DNA from: Roseateles amylovorans
GTDB taxonomy: Bacteria; Pseudomonadota; Gammaproteobacteria; Burkholderiales; Burkholderiaceae_C
Assembly (NCBI RefSeq): GCF_025398155.2
Contig: NZ_CP104562.2
Span: 1-64,000, forward strand
Direction of reading: 5' to 3'
Length of the DNA: 64,000 bases
Both the position numbers and the translations under genes were made by a program. The notes under the pieces were generated by a model. That model worked only from the letters and a program-made list of their open reading frames with translations. It ran no database searches and had not been told where the DNA came from. Positions 29,240 through 37,088 of this stretch are shown piece by piece (the first letter of the stretch is position 1; the number at the start of each line of letters is the position of its first letter).

Positions 29240-30399
29240 AGTCCCTCCTCCTTATTGCCTGTCTGCTGGTGATGGGTCTCCTCGCAAGCGGCTGTTCTTC
29301 GCCCGGCAAGGTGCCCCCACCGGCCAACTATCAGCGCTTCGAGGACTACCAGCAGCAGACCCTGGCCTGGCTGACCCGCCGCCGTGCCGAGGTGGGCCGG
29401 GCGGACCCGGCCGAAGCGGCCCTCAACGCGCCGCAGGAGTGGCGGCCGGCCGGTGCGATCCGTGGTGGCGTGCTGCTGGTGCATGGGCTGGGCGATTCGC
29501 CGTGGTCGTTCCACGACCTCGGGCCCGCGCTGGCACGACAGGGCTTTGTCGCCCGGACGGTGCTATTGCCAGGGCATGGCACCCAAGCCGGCGACATGCT
29601 GGACGTGACGCTCGAACAATGGCGCGACGTAGTGGACGAGCAGGCGGACCTGCTGCGCCGGGATGCAGGCACGCTCTATCTCGGTGGTTTCTCCACCGGC
29701 GCCAACCTGGTGCTGGATCACGCCTATCGTCGCCAGGATGTGGCGGGGCTGCTGCTGTTCTCGCCGGCGTTCCGGTCGTCCGTTCCGCTGGGCTGGCTGG
29801 CGCCGGTGCTGCGGCACGTCAGGCCCTGGCTGATCGATCCCGAGCCCGCTGCGCAGGCCTTGCCGGTTCGCTATGGCATGGTGCCCACCAACGGCTTTGC
29901 CCAGTTCCATCGCAGCAGCCTCCTGGCACAGGCGCATCTGGCATCGGGCGCCTTTCACCAGCCGGTGCTGATGGTGCTGGCCGAAGGGGACTCGGTGGTG
30001 GACGTGGCTCATGCCGCCGACGCGTTTCACCGTCAGTTCACTCATCCGGCCAGCCGCCTCGTGTGGTACGGGAGCCATCCGCCGCAGGGAGGGCCAGCCT
30101 CGCGCCTCACCGCTTTGCCGGATGCCTTGCCCGCCTGGCGCATCAGCCAGTTCTCCCACATGGGCATCCTCTTCTCGCCGGACAACCCGCTCTACGGTCA
30201 GCACGGCGCCCTCAAGCTGTGCCGCAACAGTCGGGATGAGCAGGCCATCGCGGCCTGCCTGGAAGGCGCCGAGGTCTGGTATTCGGATTGGGGCTATGCC
30301 GAACCAGGCAAGGTCCACGCCAGGCTGACCTTCAACCCCTACTTCGAGCAGTTGACCCGCACCATGGCCGACGTGCTCGCCGTCGGCGGCGGAAGCTGA
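29236..30399 (+). CDS. Lipase/esterase-like alpha/beta hydrolase lipoprotein
   Basis: The product is a 387-residue lipoprotein (lipobox LASGC, Cys near 20) with an alpha/beta hydrolase domain. VLLVHGLGDSPWSF carries the oxyanion HG, LPGHGTQAGDM follows, the nucleophile elbow is GGFSTGA, an acid is in VLAEGDSVVD and a His near FSHMGI. It resembles carboxylesterase/monoacylglycerol-lipase-like enzymes. Coupling by ATGA overlap to the kinase suggests that its level, or a product of its activity, belongs to the pathway the kinase controls. Substrate unknown. Confidence 0.85.
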   Translation: MKSLLLIACLLVMGLLASGCSSPGKVPPPANYQRFEDYQQQTLAWLTRRRAEVGRADPAEAALNAPQEWRPAGAIRGGVLLVHGLGDSPWSFHDLGPALARQGFVARTVLLPGHGTQAGDMLDVTLEQWRDVVDEQADLLRRDAGTLYLGGFSTGANLVLDHAYRRQDVAGLLLFSPAFRSSVPLGWLAPVLRHVRPWLIDPEPAAQALPVRYGMVPTNGFAQFHRSSLLAQAHLASGAFHQPVLMVLAEGDSVVDVAHAADAFHRQFTHPASRLVWYGSHPPQGGPASRLTALPDALPAWRISQFSHMGILFSPDNPLYGQHGALKLCRNSRDEQAIAACLEGAEVWYSDWGYAEPGKVHARLTFNPYFEQLTRTMADVLAVGGGS

Positions 30400-30581
30400 C
30401 GCCCCAGCCACACCCTGACTCGGTCCGGTTGCCCCCGGTGGATCTCCGTCCGAGGTACTGCGGCGCGGACGGGTGAGGGCGTGTCACGCGCGGTTGCACA
30501 ACGAACTGTTGCAGGAGTCGGGCTCACCCGGGTGATCGGTGAGAACGCTTGCAAGCCGTTGCAATCCAAAACCCCCAAATG

Positions 30582-30597
30582 CTGAAAGCGCTTTCAG
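30582..30597. promoter_or_regulatory. Perfect LacI-family-type operator palindrome
   Basis: CTGAAAGCGCTTTCAG is a perfect 16-bp palindrome with the central CG of LacI/GalR-family operators. It lies 134 bp upstream of the GH16 glucanase start in an otherwise empty 331-bp gap. No lacI-type gene is in the window, so the repressor would act from elsewhere, probably tying the glucanase to sugar availability. Confidence 0.6.
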
Positions 30598-30730
30598 AAT
30601 CCGGCTTTCTTGCCTAGGATGGTGGTCGCAGGAGACAAGTCACGGACCCGGACGAGCGCCACCAGAGCGCTGGCCGGCCCGCGCCCATCGGTGCCCTGCA
30701 GCACACCATCGAAACCTCTTGGAGACTTGA

Positions 30731-32503
30731 ATGGGATTGCAGAACCGCTTCGATGCGCAGGGCCTCCTGCGCGCTACCGCGCTGGGCTTGTTGGTCACTG
30801 CCGCCGCGCAGTCCAACGCCAGCGTCACCAATCCGACGATCGGCCGCCTGCTGTGGTCGGAAGAGTTCAACGGCGCCTCGTTGAACACCTCGCTCTGGAA
30901 CACCTTCGACGGCAACGGCTGCCAGATCAACCTCTGCGGCTACGGCAATGCCGAGCTCCAGTACTACAGCCCGAACAATCTCTCCATCGCCGATGTGCCC
31001 TTTGAAGGGGGCACCCGGGCGCTGGCGATCCGCGCGGCGCGGCAGACCATCGGCAGCAACCAGTTCACCTCCGGCAAGATCGACACCCTCAACAAGGTGC
31101 AGGTGAAGTACGGAATGATTGAAATCCGTATGGCGACGCCGCATCTGCAGACCGGTCTGTGGCCGGCCGCCTGGATGCTGGGCACCAGCCCGCAGGTCTG
31201 GCCGCGCAAGGGCGAGATCGACATCGCCGAGTTGGGCCACAAGTCGGCGGCCTGGTCCGCTGCGGGCGCACCGGGGCCGGATTACTACGTCGGCGCCAAC
31301 GTGATCACCTGGGCCCAGGCCGCCTGCGTGCCGGGCAATGAATCGTGCGCCGCCTCCACGGCGTGGCAGACCAAGAACTGGTACCGCCCGGCCAACTCGC
31401 TGGCCAACCGCTTCGTGAAGTACCGCTTCTATTGGACGGAAAGCCAGATGCGGTTCACCGTCGTCGACACCGACGGCGAGCACGACATGTACAACCAGCC
31501 GCTGCCGGTGAACACGGACGCCCTGCGGGCGCCGTTCTACTTCCTGCTGAACCTGGCGGTCGGCGGCAACTTCACCGACGCCGCGAATCCCTCCCAGGTC
31601 ACCGCACCGCTGCCGAGCACGATGTACGTGGACTACGTCCGCGTGTATGAACTCGACGGCAAGGGCGAAGTGAAGCTGGGCAACCAGACCCTGCCGGAAG
31701 CCGGTGGCAAGTTCGGCGTGTTCACCGACAACACCTCGATCAGCAACAAGCTGGTGGCGGGCAGCACGTCCGACATCTTCCTGTGGAACGGCGCATCGAC
31801 CGGTGCGGGCAACACCGCGCCGGCCGAGGGCAGCAACGTCATCGCGTGGAGCTACAACACGCCGGGACAGTGGTTCGGCGGCGGCATCCAGTCGCGTCAG
31901 CTGCGTGACCTGACCAACTACCGCAATGGTAATCTGAAGTTCAAGATCAAGATCCCGGCGAACGTGTCGTTCAACATCGGCATCGGCGACAGCTACACCA
32001 ACCAGAACTGGGTGAACTTCCCGGCGAACACGACGGCCTTCGGCCTGGTCCGCAATGGCGACTGGGCCACGGCCACGGTGCCGGTGTCGACGCTGATCGG
32101 ACCGAAGGTGGCGCTGCAGTCGATCGCGGACATCTTCATGTTCTCGGGCGACAACAACCAGCTGCCGACGCAGACCTTCCAGTTCGCGATCGATGATGTG
32201 GTGTGGGAATCCGGCACGACGACGCCGCAGGACCCGCCCCCGGCCACCACGCCGGACGGCATCACCCAACCGACGGCCACGACGGTGAAGTTCACGCAAG
32301 CCACCGGCAGCTGGGCCGATGTGCATTACACGGTCAACGGCGGTGGCCAGTTGAACGTGCGCATGCTCAAGGAAGGCAGCGGCAACGCCTACACGGTGTC
32401 CGGCCTGAAGAAGGGCGACGTCGTGCGCTACAACTTCACCTACTGGGATCCGGCGCGCAACGGGGCGTATGACACCGCGCAGCAGAGCTACACGCTGAAG
32501 TGA
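30731..32503 (+). CDS. Secreted GH16 beta-1,3-glucanase (laminarinase-like) with C-terminal binding modules
   Basis: This 590-residue exported enzyme has a signal peptide (about 1-30), a GH16 domain (about 32-305; WSEEFNG, GYGNAELQYY, SGKIDTLNKVQVKYG, WPAAWMLG and the catalytic GEIDIAELG near 160-168, with Glu nucleophile and acid/base) and two further modules. Residues about 320-495 form a beta-rich domain found in beta-glucanases. The last 85 residues (VHYTVNGGGQLNVRM, then RYNFTYWDP) resemble CBM56, which binds beta-1,3-glucan. It probably cleaves laminarin or fungal glucan. A LacI-type operator lies upstream and a strong terminator 40 bp downstream. Confidence 0.92.
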   Translation: MGLQNRFDAQGLLRATALGLLVTAAAQSNASVTNPTIGRLLWSEEFNGASLNTSLWNTFDGNGCQINLCGYGNAELQYYSPNNLSIADVPFEGGTRALAIRAARQTIGSNQFTSGKIDTLNKVQVKYGMIEIRMATPHLQTGLWPAAWMLGTSPQVWPRKGEIDIAELGHKSAAWSAAGAPGPDYYVGANVITWAQAACVPGNESCAASTAWQTKNWYRPANSLANRFVKYRFYWTESQMRFTVVDTDGEHDMYNQPLPVNTDALRAPFYFLLNLAVGGNFTDAANPSQVTAPLPSTMYVDYVRVYELDGKGEVKLGNQTLPEAGGKFGVFTDNTSISNKLVAGSTSDIFLWNGASTGAGNTAPAEGSNVIAWSYNTPGQWFGGGIQSRQLRDLTNYRNGNLKFKIKIPANVSFNIGIGDSYTNQNWVNFPANTTAFGLVRNGDWATATVPVSTLIGPKVALQSIADIFMFSGDNNQLPTQTFQFAIDDVVWESGTTTPQDPPPATTPDGITQPTATTVKFTQATGSWADVHYTVNGGGQLNVRMLKEGSGNAYTVSGLKKGDVVRYNFTYWDPARNGAYDTAQQSYTLK

Positions 32504-32543
32504 CCCTCAGGTCGCTGCAGTCACTGCGGTGTGACTGAGCCAA

Positions 32544-32571
32544 GGGCCTCGCGACATGCGAGGCCCTTTTT
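32544..32571 (+). terminator. Intrinsic terminator after the GH16 gene
   Basis: GGGCCTCGC (32544-32552) pairs perfectly with GCGAGGCCC (32558-32566) around a 5-base loop, followed by five T. Confidence 0.9.
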
Positions 32572-32710
32572 CATTGGATCGCCGGATCGCCGGATCGGTG
32601 AACGATGCCTCGCGCTCGGCGCTGCGGGCGCAGCAAGGATCAACGGGCGGGTGGCGGACGGATGGCGACCGGACGTCAGGAAGATGGCGAGCCGCCGCCG
32701 GACGTCGCGT

Positions 32711-34252
32711 TCAATCCACCGCCGCAGGCCTCACACCCAGCCGCTTGGCCAACCGCAGCAGATTGCTGCGGTCCATGCCCGCGTCGCGCGCCGCGGCGGC
32801 CAGACTGCCGCCATGGCGGCTCATCGCCGCCTCGATCCATTGCCGCTGAAAGGCCTCGGTGGCCTCGCGCAGCCCCTGGCCTGGCGTCAGAGCCGGCAGC
32901 GCAGCGCTGCTCACAGGCGCAGCGAGCGCCCCGACCCCAGTCGCTTCCCGAGCCTCCAGCCCGAGATGCCTCAGTTCGATCGCCGTCCAGCGCCCGCCGC
33001 GAGAAGGCTCTGACCAGGCGCGCAACGCCGCGCGGCTGATGAGGTGCTCCAGTTCACGGACATTGCCCGGCCATCGCTGAGTCAGCAGCGCCGCCGATGC
33101 GGCCGGTTCCAGTCGAAGATTGCGCGCGCCCAGCCGGTGTTGGTTCTCCTCCAGAAAGCCACCGGCCAGCGTCAAGACATCGCGACCGCGCTCCCGCAAC
33201 GCCGGCACCTGCAGCGGAAAGACCGACAGCCGGTGATAGAGGTCGGCGCGGAAACGCCCGCGCGCGACTTCCTGGCCCAGGTCGCGGTTGGTCGCGGCCA
33301 GCACGCGCACATCCACCCGCTGCAACCGATCACTGCCGGGGCGCTGCAGTTCGCCGCTCTGCAGCACCCGCAGCAACTTGGCCTGCACCGACAGCGGCAG
33401 CTCACCGACCTCATCCAGGAACAGGGTGCCGCCGTCGGCCAGTTCGAACTTGCCGACGCGATCGGCCACCGCGCCGGTGAAGGCGCCGCGCTTGTGGCCG
33501 AACAGCTCGCTGTCGGCCAGCGTTTCCGGCAGCGCCGCGCAGTTGATTTGCACCAAGGGCCGCGCCTGGCGCGCTGAGCGGGCATGAAGACGTTGTGCGA
33601 CCAGCTCCTTGCCCACGCCGGTCTCGCCGAGGATGAGCACCGTCAGGTCCGAGCCCGCCACCGTGTCGATCTCGCGCTTGAGCTGCATCATCGCCGCGCT
33701 TTTGCCCAGCAGCTCCCGTGGCCGCCCCGACTGCCATTGCGCCTGCGCGACGGCTTGCGCCTGCGCCGCATGATCAGCCAAGGCCTGGATGGTGTGCTGG
33801 GCAGCAATGCCCGCTTCCAGCAGGCGGGCGATGGCCTGCCGGCGCGCCGGCTCGATGGCGTCGAACGCATGCGGATCCAACGCGTCCAGGGTCACCAATC
33901 CCCACAGCTGTCCCTCGCATCTCAGCGGCACGCCCATGCAATCGTGCACCGCCTTCAGTTCCTGCTGACCATCAAGCAGGCCGTCGTAAGGATCGGGCAG
34001 CCCGGCATCTGCGGAGAATCTCAGGCCACACGGACCACTGGCCAACAGGCGCGCCAGACGCGGGTGCGCGGCGGCGGAAAACCGCCGTCCCAGCGCCTCC
34101 TCGGCCAGCCCGTCGACGGCCACCGGCTGCAGCACCGCTTCGCCGGCAGGTTCGGGCAGCAGGCGCAACAGGGCCACCGCGTCGCAGGCCACCAGGCTGC
34201 GCACCGCCGAGAGCCACTCGCCGTAGGGCGCTTCCGTTGTCAAAGTGACCAT
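32711..34252 (-). CDS. norR: NorR, nitric-oxide-responsive sigma-54 activator
   Basis: NorR is a bacterial enhancer-binding protein that senses NO through a non-haem iron in its GAF domain and activates sigma-54 promoters of NO detoxification genes. The 513 residues contain the GAF domain (1-170; HDCMGVPLRCEGQLWGLVTL includes the conserved His/Cys region), the AAA+ domain (about 185-415; GETGVGKE Walker A, the sigma-54 contact loop GAFTGA, FLDEVGEL Walker B) and a Fis-type helix-turn-helix (about 475-510). The divergent neighbour is the flavohaemoprotein gene, with matching operator sites and a -24/-12 promoter between. This context fits NorR better than other activators. Confidence 0.92.
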   Translation of the reverse strand: MVTLTTEAPYGEWLSAVRSLVACDAVALLRLLPEPAGEAVLQPVAVDGLAEEALGRRFSAAAHPRLARLLASGPCGLRFSADAGLPDPYDGLLDGQQELKAVHDCMGVPLRCEGQLWGLVTLDALDPHAFDAIEPARRQAIARLLEAGIAAQHTIQALADHAAQAQAVAQAQWQSGRPRELLGKSAAMMQLKREIDTVAGSDLTVLILGETGVGKELVAQRLHARSARQARPLVQINCAALPETLADSELFGHKRGAFTGAVADRVGKFELADGGTLFLDEVGELPLSVQAKLLRVLQSGELQRPGSDRLQRVDVRVLAATNRDLGQEVARGRFRADLYHRLSVFPLQVPALRERGRDVLTLAGGFLEENQHRLGARNLRLEPAASAALLTQRWPGNVRELEHLISRAALRAWSEPSRGGRWTAIELRHLGLEAREATGVGALAAPVSSAALPALTPGQGLREATEAFQRQWIEAAMSRHGGSLAAAARDAGMDRSNLLRLAKRLGVRPAAVD

Positions 34253-34257
34253 GTGTT

Positions 34258-34296
34258 GTCTTTACGACCTGGGTTTCGCACAGGTCGATTTGACCT
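34258..34296. promoter_or_regulatory. Two putative NorR operator sites
   Basis: NorR sites have a GT-N7-AC core (GGT-N7-ACC in Ralstonia). GGTCGATTTGACC, inside the inverted repeat AGGTC-GATTT-GACCT at 34282-34296, fits exactly. GTCTTTACGAC at 34258-34268 has the same core spacing. Both lie 50-90 bp upstream of the sigma-54-type promoter, as expected for enhancers. Confidence 0.7.
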
Positions 34297-34345
34297 TCTC
34301 TCTAAAAACTTGTTGTACAGCAAGGGCTTAGGGCCAGAAGGTATT

Positions 34346-34361
34346 TGGCACGGTTCTTGGC
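34346..34361 (+). promoter_or_regulatory. Sigma-54 (-24/-12) promoter of hmp
   Basis: TGGCACGGTTCTTGGC matches the consensus TGGCACG-N4-TTGC except for one extra G in the -12 element. It lies 36 bp upstream of the hmp start and downstream of the NorR sites, in a gap read divergently from norR. Confidence 0.7.
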
Positions 34362-34396
34362 TATGCAAGGGGTGTCAATCACCCAGGAGCGCTTGC

Positions 34397-35581
34397 ATGT
34401 TCTCGCCCGAAACCATCTCCCTGATCCAGGCCACCGTTCCGCTGCTGAAGGCACGCGGCGAGGAGATCACCCAACACTTCTACCGGACGATGCTGGACGA
34501 GCACCCCGAGCTGAAGGCTTTCTTCAATGAGGCGCATCAGGTCCACGGTACGCAGGCTCGGGCGCTGGCCGGAGCGGTGCTGGCCTACGCCAGCCACATC
34601 GACCGGCTGGAGGCACTGGCCCCGGCATTGCCACGCATCGTGCAAAAGCATGTGTCCCTGGGGGTGCAGCCCGATCACTACCCCATCGTCGGAGACTGCC
34701 TGCTGCGCGCGATTCGCCACGTGCTGGGTGAGGTCGCCACCGACGCCATCATTGCCGCATGGGCCGAGGCCTACGGGAGTCTGGCGCAGTTGCTCATCGA
34801 CGCCGAAGAAGCGGTCTATGTCCAGACGGCTGCGCAAGCCGGCGGCTGGCGCGGCGAGCGCCGCTTGCGTGTGGCCCGCAAGGTGCCCGAAAGCGACATC
34901 ATCACGTCCTTCTACCTGGTGGCTGACGACGGCGAGCCGTTGGCGCCGTTCCTGGCCGGGCAGTACCTGACCCTCGTCCTGAACATCGCCGGGCAGCCCC
35001 TGCGTCGTCAGTATTCGCTGTCCGATGCGCCGGATCAGCCCTGGTACCGCATCAGCGTCAAGCGGGAGCCCGGCGGCACGGCGTCCAACTGGCTGCATGA
35101 TCAGGTGGAGGTCGGCGCGTTCCTGCAGGTCCAGCCGCCTGCGGGCGAGTTCACGCTGGACGATCAGGCCCGGCGGCCCCTGCTGCTGGTGACCGGCGGC
35201 GTCGGCATCACGCCCGCGATGGCCATGCTGGAGAAGACGGCGGCCAGCGGCCGGCCCATTCGCTTCATCCACGCGGCTCGACATGGCGGCGTCCACGCCT
35301 TCCGCGAGCGGGTGGACCAACTGGCGCAGGCCCATCGCAATGTCGAGGCGGTGTACCTCTATGACTCGCCCCGCGTCGGTGATCGTCCCCACGCCGTGGG
35401 CCACATCGACCGCGACCTCCTGGCCCGCCACATGCCCGACGACCGCGATGTCGACCTCTATCTGCTGGGTCCCAAGCCATTCATGCAGGCCATCTATGCC
35501 CACGGGTTGGCGCTCGGTGTGCCGGTGGCGCAACTGCGCTACGAGTTCTTCGGGCCCACCGAAGCGCTGCTGCCCGGCTGA
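34397..35581 (+). CDS. hmp: Flavohaemoprotein, nitric oxide dioxygenase
   Basis: Hmp oxidises NO to nitrate using O2 and NAD(P)H in the cytoplasm. The 394 residues comprise a globin domain (1-140; distal HFYRTML with the Tyr, proximal His in VQKHVSLGVQPDHY), an FAD-binding barrel (about 150-255; GQYLTLVL, RQYSLSDAP) and an NAD-binding domain (about 260-394; TGGVGITPAMAML, DLYLLGPKPFM, YEFFGP). Length is normal. The start has AGGAG eight bases upstream; the longer frame to 33584 is antisense to norR. Control by NorR and sigma-54 is indicated by the sites upstream. Confidence 0.97.
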   Translation: MFSPETISLIQATVPLLKARGEEITQHFYRTMLDEHPELKAFFNEAHQVHGTQARALAGAVLAYASHIDRLEALAPALPRIVQKHVSLGVQPDHYPIVGDCLLRAIRHVLGEVATDAIIAAWAEAYGSLAQLLIDAEEAVYVQTAAQAGGWRGERRLRVARKVPESDIITSFYLVADDGEPLAPFLAGQYLTLVLNIAGQPLRRQYSLSDAPDQPWYRISVKREPGGTASNWLHDQVEVGAFLQVQPPAGEFTLDDQARRPLLLVTGGVGITPAMAMLEKTAASGRPIRFIHAARHGGVHAFRERVDQLAQAHRNVEAVYLYDSPRVGDRPHAVGHIDRDLLARHMPDDRDVDLYLLGPKPFMQAIYAHGLALGVPVAQLRYEFFGPTEALLPG

Positions 35582-35813
35582 CGTGGGATGACGGCATCAC
35601 CGTCCGTGCGTCGCGCACGCCTCGTGCCTCAGTGCGCTTGCCTTGCCGCTTCTGAATGGGACACGACGTCGCATCGGCACCCGACGCGAGGGCATGTTCA
35701 TTGCCGCTGCAGCGCCATCGGCCCCAATCCGCATGCGGCGGGGTCCTGTTGCCCTCGGCGTTGTCACGCGGCTATCCTGGGGCGTACCGAAGACCGACCG
35801 GGAGAGCCACTTG

Positions 35814-37088
35814 ATGTCACAGGTCTGGAGAGCCATCGGATTGGCCGCGCTGTGGCTGTCGGCGGCGATGCTTTCGTTGTCGATGGTGCATGTCCAGACG
35901 CAGACCACCCCCGTCTGGTTGAGCAGCGGCATCACCTTCGCTGCGCTGCTGGTCAGCGCTCGGTGGCAGTGGCCCGCCTGGCTGATCGGCGCCGTCCTGG
36001 CGGCATGGCTCTGGGGCCTGACCGCGCATGAGCTGCCGCTCGCGGGGGCTGCGGCACTGGCCGTGGCGGAGACCTTCAGCGTGGTGCTGGGGGTCTGGGT
36101 GGCGCGGCTGTCACGACCTGACCCTTTATCGCCTCACGGTGTCGCCCTGTTGCTGACCGGCGTGGGGGTGACCGCCGTCGTGGGCGCCAGCCTGGCCACC
36201 GGAATCTGGAGCTGGCAGCGGCCCGATGCGCAACTGAGTTGGGAATGGCGCACCTGGGCCTTGTCGACGGCGGTCGGGCTGCTGCTGGTCGTGCCGTTGG
36301 TCACCGCATTCCGGGGGTTTCGGGTGCGACGTTCCGGTGGACTGCGCATGCCGCCCTTTCTCGCCGGCGCGGCCACCTTCCTGATCTTCGGCAGCACGGT
36401 GCTGCTGGTGTTTGCCAACCAGCCGGCGCAACGCTGGGGGACCGCCGCGTCCACGCTGGCCTATGTGCCCATGCCTTTCCTGCTGCTCACGGCGTTGTTC
36501 TGGGGCCCGCGCGGCGGCGCGCTGGCTGCCCTGCTGGGCGCATTGCTGATCATCGAGCGAACCGCCCACGGTGGCGGCCCCTTTGCGCTGCATGAGAGCT
36601 TTCCCGGCGAAGCGGTGGTGGAGGTTCAGGGCTTTGTGCTGGCCTGGGCCATGGTGCTGCTGGTCAGCCACGCACTGGCCGAGGCGGGCCGGGTGGCCGC
36701 CCGACAGGCGCAGGAATGGCGGCTGAGGTATGAACGCACCCTGCAGGCCGTCGCGGTGGCCAGCGTGGAGTACGACGCACGCACCGGCCAGGCCACCTGG
36801 GGCGAAGCCGCCCGCGCCGTGCTGGGATCGGCCATTGATGGCGTGACCTCGGTGCAGGCCTGGCTGGACCTGATCGATCCCGCAGACCGCGCGCTGGTGC
36901 AGGCCACCTGGCAGGAGGTCAGCGAGGGACGCCGCGCGTCCAGCGAGCAGAGCTATCAGGTGAGGGGCCCCGCCGGCAGCACCTTGCGCGTGCGCGAGCG
37001 TCTGGCCAGCGTGCGCGGCGGGGACGGCGAGATCGAACAGGTGGTGGCCCTGCTGTCGCCCGTGCGCCAGGAGCCGATCCATGGCTGA
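35814..37088 (+). CDS. MASE1-type integral membrane sensor with a single PAS domain
   Basis: This 424-residue inner-membrane protein has about eight hydrophobic helices (1-285) in the MASE1 pattern (HVQTQTTPVWLSSGITFAAL, WPAWLIGAVLAAWLWG), an amphipathic linker (HALAEAGRVAARQAQEWRL) and a PAS fold (about 305-420; RTLQAVAVASVEYDARTGQA, DLIDPADRALVQATW). MASE1 proteins normally end in GGDEF, EAL or kinase domains; this one stops after PAS, so output would need a partner. GGAG lies nine bases before ATG 35814. The last eight bases overlap the start of the hydrolase fusion, so the two are coupled. Confidence 0.82.
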   Translation: MSQVWRAIGLAALWLSAAMLSLSMVHVQTQTTPVWLSSGITFAALLVSARWQWPAWLIGAVLAAWLWGLTAHELPLAGAAALAVAETFSVVLGVWVARLSRPDPLSPHGVALLLTGVGVTAVVGASLATGIWSWQRPDAQLSWEWRTWALSTAVGLLLVVPLVTAFRGFRVRRSGGLRMPPFLAGAATFLIFGSTVLLVFANQPAQRWGTAASTLAYVPMPFLLLTALFWGPRGGALAALLGALLIIERTAHGGGPFALHESFPGEAVVEVQGFVLAWAMVLLVSHALAEAGRVAARQAQEWRLRYERTLQAVAVASVEYDARTGQATWGEAARAVLGSAIDGVTSVQAWLDLIDPADRALVQATWQEVSEGRRASSEQSYQVRGPAGSTLRVRERLASVRGGDGEIEQVVALLSPVRQEPIHG

